A DNA stretch of 64,000 nucleotides, from contig JBCBKP010000011.1 in NCBI GenBank assembly GCA_038521625.1, forward strand, positions 1 to 64,000, written 5' to 3'. Position 1 is the first letter of the stretch; each line of letters opens with the position of its first letter. The position numbers and the translations under genes were made by a program. Under the pieces are notes generated by a model. The model did not search any database. It was not told where the DNA came from and saw nothing but the letters and a program-made list of their open reading frames with translations. The DNA comes from JBCBKP01 sp038521625 (GTDB taxonomy: Bacteria > Planctomycetota > Phycisphaerae > Phycisphaerales > UBA1924). Below are positions 26,123-35,025 of the stretch, piece by piece.

Positions 26123-27565
26123 ATGACGACGCGGTCGTTCGGCATGTTCATCGGTGGCGAGGCGGTGGCTGGCGGGCGGTCGCTGGAGGTGCTCGACAAG
26201 TGGACCGGTGCCGTCGTAGGGCATGCGGCGCTGGGATCGGCCGAGGAGTTGGAACAAGCGATCGCGGCGGCGGTGGGCGCGGAACCGGAGATGGCCGGGC
26301 TGGCGATCCACCGGCGGCGTGATGCGCTGCTCGGGCTTGCGGACGGGATCGGGTCGCGGCGGGACGAGTTCGCGGAGATGCTGCGGGCCGAGGCGGGCAA
26401 GCCGATCACGGCGGCGCGGGGCGAGGTCGAGCGGACGATCGTGACGATCCGGTCGGCGGCCGGGGAGGCCGAGCGTCTCGGGGGCGAGGTGCTCGCGCTG
26501 GACACGGAGGCGCGGTCGGAGGGCTACGTCGGGATGGTGAAGCGCGTGCCGGTCGGGGCGTGCTCGTTCATTACGCCGTTCAATTTCCCGCTGAATCTCG
26601 TCGCGCACAAGATCGCGCCGGCGATCGCGTGCGGGTGCCCGTTTGTCTTGAAGCCGGCGGAGCGGACGCCGCTGACGGCGCTGATGATCGGCGAGGAGCT
26701 GGCGAAGCTCGGGCTGCCGGCGGGGTCATGGAGCATCTTGGCGCTGGATGTCGGTGACGCCGGGCCGCTGGTCGGGGACGATCGGTTCAAGCTGCTGAGC
26801 TTCACGGGCTCACAGACGGTCGGCTGGGCGTTGAAGGCCAAGGCGGGGAAGAAGAAGGTCGCGCTCGAGTTGGGCGGGAACGCGGCGTGCGTGGTGGACG
26901 AGAGCGCGGACGTGGACGACGCGGCGGAGCGGATCGTGGTCGGCGGGTACGGGTATTCGGGGCAGAGCTGCATCAGCGTGCAGCGGGTGCTTGTGCACGA
27001 GAGCCGGTACGACGAGCTTCGTGAGGCGATGGTCGGGAGGGTCTCGGAGCTGGCGCACGGCGACACGCGCGACGCCGAGACGGTGGTCGGGCCGCTGATT
27101 GACGAGGCGGCGGCGGCTCGGGTGGAGGCGTGGATCGAAGAGGCTCGCGCCGGCGGGGCGTCGGTCTTGTGCGGCGGGACGCGGGAGGCGACGGCGGGCG
27201 GCGCGAGGAGCCTTGTGCGCGGCGCGGTGCTCGCGGGCGTGGCGCCGGACGCGCGGCTGGCCTGCGACGAGGTCTTCGGCCCGGTGACGGTGCTGGAGCG
27301 GTTCGGGTCGTTCGATGAGGCGCTCGAGCGTGTGAACGACAGTGATTTCGGATTGCAGGCGGGGGTGTTCACGCGGGACATCGGTCGGTCGCACGCGGCG
27401 TGGGACCGGCTGCGCGTCGGTGCGGTCTTGATCAACGAGATCCCGAGCTGGCGTGTGGACCCGATGCCGTACGGGGGCGTGAAGGACAGCGGTCTGGGTC
27501 GCGAGGGGCCGCGGTACGCGATCGAGGAGATGACGGAGCGGCGGATGATGGTGGTGCGGGGGTAG
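26123..27565 (+). CDS. NAD(P)-dependent aldehyde dehydrogenase
   Basis: Product of 480 residues of the ALDH superfamily, oxidising an aldehyde to acid or CoA-free product. It has the FITPFNFPLN cofactor segment (about 153-162), SFTGSQTVGWALK, ELGGNAACVV (catalytic Glu) and GYGYSGQSCISVQRV with the catalytic Cys. The C-terminal INEIPSWRVDPMPYGGVKDSGLG is near that of lactaldehyde/phosphonoacetaldehyde/glyceraldehyde-type enzymes. The substrate cannot be assigned from the sequence alone. ATG 26123 gives a normal N-terminus (MTTRSFGMFIGGE); earlier in-frame codons would add a non-conserved stretch. Confidence 0.93.
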   Translation: MTTRSFGMFIGGEAVAGGRSLEVLDKWTGAVVGHAALGSAEELEQAIAAAVGAEPEMAGLAIHRRRDALLGLADGIGSRRDEFAEMLRAEAGKPITAARGEVERTIVTIRSAAGEAERLGGEVLALDTEARSEGYVGMVKRVPVGACSFITPFNFPLNLVAHKIAPAIACGCPFVLKPAERTPLTALMIGEELAKLGLPAGSWSILALDVGDAGPLVGDDRFKLLSFTGSQTVGWALKAKAGKKKVALELGGNAACVVDESADVDDAAERIVVGGYGYSGQSCISVQRVLVHESRYDELREAMVGRVSELAHGDTRDAETVVGPLIDEAAAARVEAWIEEARAGGASVLCGGTREATAGGARSLVRGAVLAGVAPDARLACDEVFGPVTVLERFGSFDEALERVNDSDFGLQAGVFTRDIGRSHAAWDRLRVGAVLINEIPSWRVDPMPYGGVKDSGLGREGPRYAIEEMTERRMMVVRG

Positions 27566-27596
27566 GTCTGCCGGAGCCGATCTACGTCCGAGGCTG

Positions 27597-27845
27597 CTAT
27601 CGGGTCTCGACTACGGGCTCGTTCGTCAGCCAGGTGACGAAGTGGTGGCACGCGTCGTTCTTCGACCGGTATCTCGCTTCGAGGTGCTTCTTGCCTCGCT
27701 CAATGGCGTAGAGCTGGTACTCCATAAAGCCGACGTGGAAAACCGCGACGTCCTCGGGTGGATTCACTCCGATTCTGAAGATGCGATAGCTTTCGCGCGG
27801 CACGCCCCTCGCGTCGAGCAGCCTGCGCATTCGCCGGATCGTCAT
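27597..27845 (-). CDS. Small conserved-looking protein, possibly immunity-like
   Basis: Product of 82 residues, cytoplasmic, starting at ATG 27845, 7 bp after the ggt stop. The order of features is: basic helix (MTIRRMRRLLDARG), GVPRESYRIFRIG, a hydrophobic strand VAVFHVGFMEYQLYAIERG, then KNDACHHFVTWL. This pattern (GxPxxxYxI, YxxERG, ExACxxF.xxL) resembles small single-domain proteins often paired with polymorphic toxins, but no toxin gene is adjacent. The link to immunity families is a resemblance from memory, not a proven match. The ribosome site is weak, so it probably depends on readthrough from ggt. Confidence 0.6.
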   Translation of the reverse strand: MTIRRMRRLLDARGVPRESYRIFRIGVNPPEDVAVFHVGFMEYQLYAIERGKKHLEARYRSKNDACHHFVTWLTNEPVVETR

Positions 27846-27852
27846 CGATGAA

Positions 27853-29553
27853 TCAATACCCCACGGCCTGGCCGTCGGAGCGTTGGTCCGAGCCGGCGAC
27901 GTAGGAGATGTTGGGCAGGTCGGGGCGGTTGGCGTGCTGCGGCAGGTTCTGGTCGAGGACGCGGATGACCTGGCCCCGGCCGAAGCTGGCGGAGGCAGAG
28001 CGGAACCGGCGGACCTCGTGGCCGAGGCTTTCGAGTCGCTCGTAGGTCGACTCGTCGAAGCCGGGCTCGAGGTCAACCTCGAGTCCCTCTTTGACCTGCC
28101 AGCGCGGGGCGTCGAGCGCGGCCTGGGCGTTCTGGTTCCAGTGCAGCATGCGGCACATGACCTGCTGGTGGCCCTGGGGCTGCATGAAGCCGCCCATGAC
28201 GCCGAAGGTCATGACGGGGCGCTCGGGCTTGCCGGGCTCGGGCGTGGTGGTGACGAAGCCGGGGATGATGGTGTGGTAGGGGCGCTTGTTGGGGCCGACC
28301 CGGTTGGGGTGGCCCTCGTCGAGGACGAAGCAGGCGCCGCGGTTCTGGAGGCTGACGCCGGTGCCGGGGACGACGACGCCGGAGCCGAAGCCGGTGTAGT
28401 TGGACTGGATGAACGAGACCATGTTGCCGCGGTCGTCTGCGGTGGTGAGCAGGACGGTGCCGCCGGTCTTGGGCGTGCCGTGGTCGAAGTCCTGGGCGCG
28501 GGAGCGGTCGATGAGCCGGGCGCGCGACTCGAGGTAGTCCTCGCGGAGCAGATCGGCGGGGTCGATGTCCATGTAGCGCGGGTCGGCGATGTAGCGGTCG
28601 GCGTCGCGGAATGCGAGCTTCATCGCCTCGATCTGGATGTGCAGGCAGTCCGGGTCGTCGGGCTCCATAGAGGCGATGTCGAACCGCCTGAGGATGCCCA
28701 GCGCGATCAGCGCGGTCATGCCCTGGCCGTTGGGCGGGATCTCGTGGAGCCGCCAGCCGTGGTAGTCGATGTGCATGGGCCGGACCCAGTCGGACTCGTG
28801 CCGCTCGAGGTCTGAGCCGCGGATGGCGCCGCCGAACTCGCGGCTGTGGGCGTCGAGCCTGCGGGCGAAGTCGCCGGCGTAGAACTCGCGTCCGTCGGTC
28901 TCGGCGATTGCTTGGAGGGTGTCGGCGTGGTCGGCGAGGACTTTCCAGTCGCCGGGGCGCGGTGCCTCTTTCCCGCTGGGGCCGTTGGTGCTGAAGGTGT
29001 CGAAGAAGCCCTGGTGGACGCCGGTTTGGTAGCGGCGGAGGACGCCGGCGTAGGAGCGGCCGACTCCGGGGGCGAGCGGGTGGCCGTTGCGCGCGTAGCG
29101 GATGGCGGGCTCGGCGACCTCGCGCATGGACATGATGCCGTAGTTCTGGACGGCCTCGATCCACCCGGCGGGGGCGCCCGGCGTCGTGACGCCGTCGTAG
29201 CCGGCGAAGCCGATGCGTTCCTGGCCCGAGTATCGGTCCGGCGTCATGAGTGCGGGGGACTGGCCCGAGGAGTTGAGGCCGTGGATGCCGCCGCCGGTCC
29301 AGATGAGGGCGAAATTGTCGGAGCCGATGCCGTTGCCGGAGGGCTCGAGGACGGTGAGGGCCATCGCGGTGGCGACCGCGGCGTCGATGGCGTTGCCGCC
29401 CTTGCGGAGGATCTCGAGGCCGGCCTGGGCGGCGAGCGGGTGGCTGGTCGCGACCATGTTGGTGCCGAGCACGGGCTGGCGCCTGGAGTCGTAGGGGAGG
29501 CGGGTGGAGAGGGTCTGGAAGTCCGCGGTGGATTCGGGCTGGCTGGTGCTCAT
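27853..29553 (-). CDS. Gamma-glutamyltransferase family protein (YwrD-like)
   Basis: Product of 566 residues of the Ntn-hydrolase superfamily, cleaving gamma-glutamyl bonds (such as in glutathione) or an acyl amide. It has GGNAIDAAVATAMAL (about 52-66), LNSSGQSPA and, for the autocatalytic cut, GGTVLLTTAD with nucleophile Thr near 366. SFIQSNYTGFGSG and a C-terminal FGVMGGFMQPQGH follow. No signal peptide, unlike secreted Ggt, so it is probably cytoplasmic like YwrD types. Followed closely by a small gene and preceded 9 bp upstream by the aminotransferase gene, suggesting one operon. Confidence 0.92.
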   Translation of the reverse strand: MSTSQPESTADFQTLSTRLPYDSRRQPVLGTNMVATSHPLAAQAGLEILRKGGNAIDAAVATAMALTVLEPSGNGIGSDNFALIWTGGGIHGLNSSGQSPALMTPDRYSGQERIGFAGYDGVTTPGAPAGWIEAVQNYGIMSMREVAEPAIRYARNGHPLAPGVGRSYAGVLRRYQTGVHQGFFDTFSTNGPSGKEAPRPGDWKVLADHADTLQAIAETDGREFYAGDFARRLDAHSREFGGAIRGSDLERHESDWVRPMHIDYHGWRLHEIPPNGQGMTALIALGILRRFDIASMEPDDPDCLHIQIEAMKLAFRDADRYIADPRYMDIDPADLLREDYLESRARLIDRSRAQDFDHGTPKTGGTVLLTTADDRGNMVSFIQSNYTGFGSGVVVPGTGVSLQNRGACFVLDEGHPNRVGPNKRPYHTIIPGFVTTTPEPGKPERPVMTFGVMGGFMQPQGHQQVMCRMLHWNQNAQAALDAPRWQVKEGLEVDLEPGFDESTYERLESLGHEVRRFRSASASFGRGQVIRVLDQNLPQHANRPDLPNISYVAGSDQRSDGQAVGY

Positions 29554-29562
29554 GGGGGCAGC

Positions 29563-30789
29563 TTACCCCGGAGCGTGGCGAAAGAAGGTATCGATCTGAT
29601 CGATCGTGTTGCCGGTGTTGACCGAGATCCGGCAGGCGTTGAGCGGTTCGGCGAACGCTCGGAAGACGAGCTTGCGGTCGGAGGGCGCCCGGTCGCGGAA
29701 GAGCCGGCGGAAGACGTCGGCGCTGCTTCGGCCCACGACCTCGACCGCGCTGATCGGCGTGGCGAGGGCGGGGTCGGCGGGCGAGCGGAGCGCGAAATCG
29801 GGGTCGTCCGAGGCCCGCTCGCGGACGCGGGCGGCGAGGCGAGCGCGTCGCTCGGTGTCGGCGGCGAGGTTCGACTGCAGGCGGACGCACTCGGCGAGGA
29901 CGGGCCAGGCGGTGGGGTCGTGGGTGCCCCAGTCCTCGAGCGCTCGGGCGGTGCCGTCCCAGCGGCGCTGGCCCCAGGTGACGACCATGGGTTCGAGCCG
30001 GTCGATGACGTCCTGGGTGAACCAGGCGAGGCCGTGGCACTTGGGGGACTGGAGCCATTTGTGGGCGCTGGTGGCGAGGGCGTCGACGCCGAGCGTGCGG
30101 ACGTCGACGGGTTCCATGCCGACGGACTGGGCCGCGTCGGCGAGAACGAGGTCGACGCCGTTCTGGCGCGCGGCGTCCGCGATGGCGCGGACGGGGTGTC
30201 GCATGCCGACGGTGTTGTCGATGGTGGGCAGGACCAGGACGCGTGTGTTCGGTCGGATCTCGCGGGTGTGGAGGTCGATGACCTCGGCTTCGGTGAGATC
30301 GCGGGCGCGTTCGATCGGGAGCGCGAAGCTGCGGGTCTGGTAGCCGAGGCGGCGGCCCCAGTGCTCGAAGCAGCGGCTCGCGCCGTCGTGGTTGAGGTTG
30401 CTGAAGAGGACCTCGTCGCCGGGCTCGAGCGGGAGCCCCTGTGCGAGCAGATTCATGGCCTCGGTGGTCGTGCGCAAGCGGGCGACGTTGTCGGGCCGTG
30501 CGCCGATGACCGCGGCGACATCCGTCCGGGCCTGCTCGATCTCGTCGGCCCGGGCGCCGCCCCAGACGTGGAGCCAGGGGTTGCGCTCGGTCTCGCGGGC
30601 GAGGCGGCTCGCGAGGTCGATGACCTCTGCGGGGGCGGTGCCGATGGAGGCGTGGTTGAGGTAGATGAGGTCGCGGTCGAGGAGGGAGCCGGCGGGTCGT
30701 GGCTCGTCGGCGCGGGCGCTGTCGAGCAGCGCGGGGGCGGCGATGGGCAGCGCGGCGGCGGCGCGGAGGAGGTCTCGGCGGGTGGTCAT
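29563..30789 (-). CDS. Tat-exported class V aminotransferase-like protein
   Basis: Product of 408 residues. The N-terminus, MTTRRDLLRAAAALPIAAPALL, is a twin-arginine export signal, so the enzyme is predicted to act outside the cytoplasm, unusual for a PLP enzyme. Class V fold (CsdA/isopenicillin-N-epimerase type): LIYLNHASIGTAP, RTTTEAMNLLAQGL, LADAAQSVG for cofactor, and PLP lysine Lys244 in SAHKWL. The cysteine desulfurase active-site Cys loop is not recognisable, so an epimerase/kynureninase/aminotransferase role is more likely. ATG 30789 is picked because it starts the Tat motif. First gene of the operon with ggt. Confidence 0.9.
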   Translation of the reverse strand: MTTRRDLLRAAAALPIAAPALLDSARADEPRPAGSLLDRDLIYLNHASIGTAPAEVIDLASRLARETERNPWLHVWGGARADEIEQARTDVAAVIGARPDNVARLRTTTEAMNLLAQGLPLEPGDEVLFSNLNHDGASRCFEHWGRRLGYQTRSFALPIERARDLTEAEVIDLHTREIRPNTRVLVLPTIDNTVGMRHPVRAIADAARQNGVDLVLADAAQSVGMEPVDVRTLGVDALATSAHKWLQSPKCHGLAWFTQDVIDRLEPMVVTWGQRRWDGTARALEDWGTHDPTAWPVLAECVRLQSNLAADTERRARLAARVRERASDDPDFALRSPADPALATPISAVEVVGRSSADVFRRLFRDRAPSDRKLVFRAFAEPLNACRISVNTGNTIDQIDTFFRHAPG

Positions 30790-30818
30790 CCGGGCAGCGT
30801 AATGGACCGGACTCAAAG

Positions 30819-30847
30819 CACGGGGGGCCCTCTCGGGCCCCCGCGTG
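30819..30847 (-). terminator. Hairpin terminator after the 5'-nucleotidase gene
   Basis: Stem GGGGGCCC-TCTC-GGGCCCCC (30823-30842), extended by CACG/CGTG with a bulge, lies 33 bp past the stop of the minus-strand gene. The downstream minus strand has only a weak T stretch (TGCTTTG), so efficiency is uncertain. Confidence 0.65.
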
Positions 30848-30879
30848 TGTGAGAATTGAGTGTGTTGCTGGGCGGCGTC

Positions 30880-32862
30880 TTAGCTGGCGCGCTCGGCGAA
30901 GAACGTCTCGAGGAAGAGCTCGACGTCGGCCATGCTGAGGATGTTGTCGCCGTTGAGGTCGGCGGCGAGCTCGTTGGCGACGAAGGCGTCGCCGAAGGCG
31001 GCGGCGTCGGCGAATGTGAAGCGTCCGTCCTCGTTGGCGTCGATCCGGTCGACGGTGGAGCGGACGTCGCGGATGCGGCCTTCGCCGCCGGCGGGGTAGT
31101 CGGCGGCGCGGACGGTGCCGCCGAGGTCCTGCTGGATGTAGGCGGTCAGGGCGTCCTGCTCGCTGACACCGCGGCGGGTGGCAACGGTGCCGTCGATCGG
31201 GTACTCGTCGCCGCCGCGGCCGCCGGTGAAGAAGCCGGCGGTGAACTCGCTGGTGACGATGGTGACGGTCGGCGCGCCGGGGACGACCTCGCCGTTCTCG
31301 GCGATCTTGGTGCCGTCGTCGAGCGTGATCGAGATCACTCGCTCGCCCTGCTGGGTGATCTCGAAGGTGAGATCGTCGGTCGAGGCCTGTTGGCGCCGGC
31401 TGTCGTAGACGAGCTTGAAGCCGGAGATCTGCGGGTAGCGGCCGGTGCCGTCCTCGTTGCTGAAGACGGCGGAGACGCCGTTCTCCATCATGGCGAGGAA
31501 GATCTCGGGGGTGACGCCCTCGAGCGTGGCGATCTCGTTGTCGAACGAGAGGATCGACGCGATGTCGATGTCGGTGATGGCGCCGGGGCCGATGATCGAG
31601 TCGTTGCGGGTCCCGCCGCCGTTGGTCATCGCGATGACCGGGTTGGTGCCGAGGTCCAGCGACCCGGCGTCGACCAGGTCCTGGATGGCGTCGAGGTAGG
31701 CGTCCGAGGTGAGGTTGCCCTGGTTGGTCTCGCCCGCGCGGATCTCGCTGCGGCGTCCGTCGAGGCCGACCTCGGTGCTGCCGATGCGGGTCGCGTCGCC
31801 GATGAGGGCGGTCACCGGGTCGGTGACCTGGGTCTGGATGTCGGCCTGGGCGTCGACGGCGTCGGGCGCGACCGAGGAGATCCGCACCTGGCCCGAGCCC
31901 GAGCCGACCGAGACGAGCTCGCCGGCGGCGTCGAACTCGAGGACGAGGCGGCCGAAGTAGGCGTAGTCGCCCGAGGTCGAGACGACCGGGACGAAGCGGC
32001 CGTCGAGGTCGGTGTTGGCGCGCGGGTAGCCGGTGCCGCCCAGCGGGCCGGGCGCGGCGAAGGGCGAGTCGCCCGGGATCAGCAGGTCGGCGGGGTTGGC
32101 GAACAGCTCGCCGCCGCCGGCGGCGACGACCGCGTCGAGGCCGCGCGTGTTCGCGATGACGTTGTACTCCTGGCTGACGCCCTGGAGGTGGGCGGAGAGG
32201 ATGATGATCTCGACGCCCTGGCCCCGGAGGTTGTCGATCTCGGCCTGCACGGCGGGGATCACCGGGTTGATGATGGTGTTGCCGGTGCTGGAGATGGTGC
32301 CGAGCTGCTCGGTGGTGGCACCGATGACGCCGACCTGGCGTCCGGCGACGTTGAAGATCGCGCTCGGGACGACGAGCGCGTCGAGCGCGGGCTCGCCCGT
32401 GAAGTCGAGGTTGGCCGAGAGGAAGGCCGGCGTGTTGTTGGCGATGCCGGTCAGGTGGCTGGCGAGTGGGCCGGTGCCGAAGTCGAACTCGTGGTTGCCG
32501 AGGCTGAGCACGTCGAAGCCCATCAGGTCGATCGCGATGGAGTCGAAGTAGGGGAATCGCTCGGTCGGCTCGCCGACGTCGTTGAGGCCGAACTCCGGGC
32601 CGGCGAGGATCGAGTCGCCGGCGTAGATCTTGAGTGCGCCGCTGTTCGCCCCGGCGGCCGCGTTGGCGGCGCTGTTGATGGCGGTCGAGAAGCGGGCGAC
32701 GCCGCCGAAGGCCTCGTTCGGGCTCGGGAGGCCCAGGAGCTGGCTCTCGCCGTCGGAGGTGTGGAGGACCTCGAGGGTGAAGTCCACGGGGCCGACGCTG
32801 TTCTGCGCGCAGGCCGCGCCGGAGGCGGCGACGAGGGCGGCGGCGGTGATACGGATGAGCAT
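30880..32862 (-). CDS. Secreted 5'-nucleotidase/UshA-like metallophosphoesterase with dockerin
   Basis: Product of 660 residues. Signal peptide ends AACAQ (about 20). Calcineurin-like domain (about 28-310) has LEVLHTSDGESQL, where classic enzymes have HTNDxHG, so it belongs to the HxSDxE type; LSLGNHEFDFG and AHLQG follow. The 5'-nucleotidase C-terminal domain (about 345-550) has AMTNGGGTRND for substrate binding and FDNEIATLEG. The last 60 residues carry two EF-hand/dockerin-like repeats (DANEDGRFTFADAA, DLNGDNILSMADVELF). It likely releases phosphate from nucleotides or UDP-sugars outside the cell. ATG 32862 has AAGGGGAAA upstream. Confidence 0.9.
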   Translation of the reverse strand: MLIRITAAALVAASGAACAQNSVGPVDFTLEVLHTSDGESQLLGLPSPNEAFGGVARFSTAINSAANAAAGANSGALKIYAGDSILAGPEFGLNDVGEPTERFPYFDSIAIDLMGFDVLSLGNHEFDFGTGPLASHLTGIANNTPAFLSANLDFTGEPALDALVVPSAIFNVAGRQVGVIGATTEQLGTISSTGNTIINPVIPAVQAEIDNLRGQGVEIIILSAHLQGVSQEYNVIANTRGLDAVVAAGGGELFANPADLLIPGDSPFAAPGPLGGTGYPRANTDLDGRFVPVVSTSGDYAYFGRLVLEFDAAGELVSVGSGSGQVRISSVAPDAVDAQADIQTQVTDPVTALIGDATRIGSTEVGLDGRRSEIRAGETNQGNLTSDAYLDAIQDLVDAGSLDLGTNPVIAMTNGGGTRNDSIIGPGAITDIDIASILSFDNEIATLEGVTPEIFLAMMENGVSAVFSNEDGTGRYPQISGFKLVYDSRRQQASTDDLTFEITQQGERVISITLDDGTKIAENGEVVPGAPTVTIVTSEFTAGFFTGGRGGDEYPIDGTVATRRGVSEQDALTAYIQQDLGGTVRAADYPAGGEGRIRDVRSTVDRIDANEDGRFTFADAAAFGDAFVANELAADLNGDNILSMADVELFLETFFAERAS

Positions 32863-33157
32863 CGATCTTTCCCCTTTGGAAGCGCGTTTCCGATCTCTCT
32901 GATCGCGCGGGACGGGCGGCGTCTGTGACGCCCGAACACGCTCTCGCGGATCGTTTTAGAGAGACGCGTCGCGCGGGTCGTGCCGCGGGGTGTGAAAGCT
33001 TCATGAAGCGCTCGCTCCCGCGGCACGACGCGTGCGGTGCGCCGATTGGTTACGCTCGTGACCCCGCGGGGGGTGCTCGTTTGGCGCGTCGGTGTAAGTG
33101 CGGCGAGCGGTGTGGCTTGCGAAGCGTGCCGGTCGGCCCGCTGGCGGAGCGTGACGG
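32863..33157. other. Divergent intergenic region before the T6SS cluster
   Basis: This stretch (295 bp) separates the minus-strand nucleotidase gene from the plus-strand cluster. It contains no supported gene. A GTTTTAGAG patch near 32953 is locally AT-rich, but no promoter hexamer pair is convincing on either strand. GGCGGAGCGTGACG just before 33158 provides a GGAG ribosome site for the first gene of the cluster. Confidence 0.4.
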
Positions 33158-34963
33158 TTGGGATCCGGATTCGAATCGCTGGTGGTGTCAGAGACGGCGG
33201 TTCCGCCGGGTGGCCGGCTCGTCCCGGTGTTTGCCAGGGATCTCGAAGCGACGGTGCAACCGTGCGTGGTTCTTGACGAGACCTCGGGGTCGCCGATGCT
33301 CGTGGAGCTCGGCAGCCGCGGTGAGGATGTCGGCTATCTGGGGGCGTTGGCCGATGCGCGCGGCAACGTGCTGCGGTGGCTGGAGTGGCGGGTGCGCGAC
33401 CTCGCGCTCGCATGGGCTTCGGAGGCCGAGCGCGCGGGCGGCGCGCCAGCGGCGTGGTTCCAGCGCTGGAGCGATCGCTGGGAGGCGCTGCTGGCGGTGC
33501 CGGGTTCGCCGGCGATCGATGTCGTCGATCGCGGCTACGGCGCGGCGATGGTGGTCGGCGGCTCGAGCCGCCCTGTTTCGGCGGTGCATGGCGACGACTG
33601 GTCTGTGACCGTGGACGGCGGCGCCGGGCCGACGACGGTGCGCGACGCTTCTGAGTGGGGCTCGGCGTCGGCGAACGTGGGCGTGGGCTCCGGCGAGGTT
33701 CTCTTTAATCCGTCGGGCGCACCGGTGCGTCTGGTCGAGCGGCTGCCCTTGTCGCTCGAGGGCGTGGCGGACGCGGTGACGGGTCTTGGGGCGCCCGCTT
33801 CGGCGGGGGCTTCGAGCGCCGAGTTCCTGGCGCTGATCCGCGCGGCGGGCGGCGGCACGCTGTGGCACGCGCGGGGCTCGGTGGTGACGCGGCTGCGCGA
33901 GAAGTTCGCGGTGAAGCTGCGGCTGCTCGCCGGCGCGACCGCGGCGGTTTCGTCGTACGTGCGCGCGTCGGGTGAGCCGCTGCTGAACCTCTCGGCGGAC
34001 TCGTTCCGTGTCGGTGCGGCGCCCGCTTCGGGCGTGCCGCTGATGTGGACTTTTTCGCCGGCGCTCGTCGAGGCGGGCGCGCCGCTCCGTCTCGATGGCG
34101 GCGGGTTCTCGCTCGGGGCTTCGGCGGGCGGCGTCGCGTCGAACAGGACGTACCTGCCGGCGGAGGCGTGGCTCTCGGACAAGGGCGCGTGCGAGTTCGT
34201 GCTTCACGAGATCGCGCGGGAGACCCCGGAGGGCGTGGAGCTCAAGGGCGCGTTGCTCGGGCTGGATCGCGACGCGGCTTCGATGGGCGGGCGGCTGACG
34301 CTGAAGCTGCCGCTCGCGTCGGGGGTCGTGGCGGTGCGCGGGCAGATCGATCTGGCCGAGAGCGGGCCCGGGCGCACGGCGTTCGCGTCGTCGCCGGTGC
34401 GGCTGGCGCCCGAGCAGCGTTCAGCGCTCGATCACGCGATCGGCGGGCGCACGCCGAACGTGGCGTTCGAGGAGACCCCGCTGCTCGGCCCGGCGTGTGA
34501 TCTCTACAGCCTCGCGGTGCTGGGCGTGCGTCTGACGGTGTGCGGCGCGGGCCGGGCTCTCGGGCCGTCGGTCGGGAGCCTTCTCGAGCTGGCGCGATCC
34601 TGCGCGGACCACGACGTGCGATCGGCGGAGGGGCTCGCGGCGCTGCTCGAGGCGGGCGGCTGGGCGTCGACGCTGGGACCTGGGTGCCTGACGGACGAGG
34701 AGCTGGGCGAGGGCGAGACGCGGGAGCGCGAGCTCTCGGCGATCTGGTCGCGCGCGTTGTGGCTGCTCGTGCGGATGGTGCCCGGCGCGGTGCCGCCGAG
34801 CTTCGCCTCCGGCCTCGGTGTCGGGCACCACGCGGGGCTCGGGGCGCTCGATCGCGCCGTGGAGGAGGCGTCGGGCGTCGCCGGCGCGGCCTCTCGGCTG
34901 GCGATCCGGGACGAGCGGGCGGACCGCGAGTTGCTCGAGGTCGTTCGAGCGGCGATCGGTTGA
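33158..34963 (+). CDS. T6SS-cluster protein of unknown function with kinase C-lobe-like end
   Basis: Product of 601 residues if it starts at TTG 33158, supported by a GGAG site; GTG codons at 33182 and 33185 are alternatives. No signal peptide or clear membrane helix. Residues 1-400 are unrecognised. From about 405, LAPEQ (417-420), then DLYSLAVLGVRL (448-459), resemble the APE motif and F-helix (DxYSLG) of Ser/Thr kinases, followed by helices and a variable C-terminus. The N-lobe and the HxD catalytic loop are not seen, so it is a kinase-like remnant at best. Shares the plus strand with T6SS genes, gap 62 bp to the lipoprotein. Confidence 0.7.
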   Translation: MGSGFESLVVSETAVPPGGRLVPVFARDLEATVQPCVVLDETSGSPMLVELGSRGEDVGYLGALADARGNVLRWLEWRVRDLALAWASEAERAGGAPAAWFQRWSDRWEALLAVPGSPAIDVVDRGYGAAMVVGGSSRPVSAVHGDDWSVTVDGGAGPTTVRDASEWGSASANVGVGSGEVLFNPSGAPVRLVERLPLSLEGVADAVTGLGAPASAGASSAEFLALIRAAGGGTLWHARGSVVTRLREKFAVKLRLLAGATAAVSSYVRASGEPLLNLSADSFRVGAAPASGVPLMWTFSPALVEAGAPLRLDGGGFSLGASAGGVASNRTYLPAEAWLSDKGACEFVLHEIARETPEGVELKGALLGLDRDAASMGGRLTLKLPLASGVVAVRGQIDLAESGPGRTAFASSPVRLAPEQRSALDHAIGGRTPNVAFEETPLLGPACDLYSLAVLGVRLTVCGAGRALGPSVGSLLELARSCADHDVRSAEGLAALLEAGGWASTLGPGCLTDEELGEGETRERELSAIWSRALWLLVRMVPGAVPPSFASGLGVGHHAGLGALDRAVEEASGVAGAASRLAIRDERADRELLEVVRAAIG

Positions 34964-35025
34964 CGCTTGGTAGACTGAGAGTCCGGTTGACGATCTCGGG
35001 CGGGCAGCAGCGACGGGGGTATGCG

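Noticed and set aside
28073..33004. Very long minus-strand open frame of about 1640 codons
   Set aside because: It runs antisense or out of frame across ggt, the aminotransferase and the nucleotidase, and its translation is Arg/Pro/Ala-rich without domains. This is a shadow frame common in GC-rich DNA.
33158..34963. Calling this protein a functional Ser/Thr kinase
   Set aside because: Only APE- and F-helix-like segments are visible; the ATP-binding lobe and catalytic loop are not.
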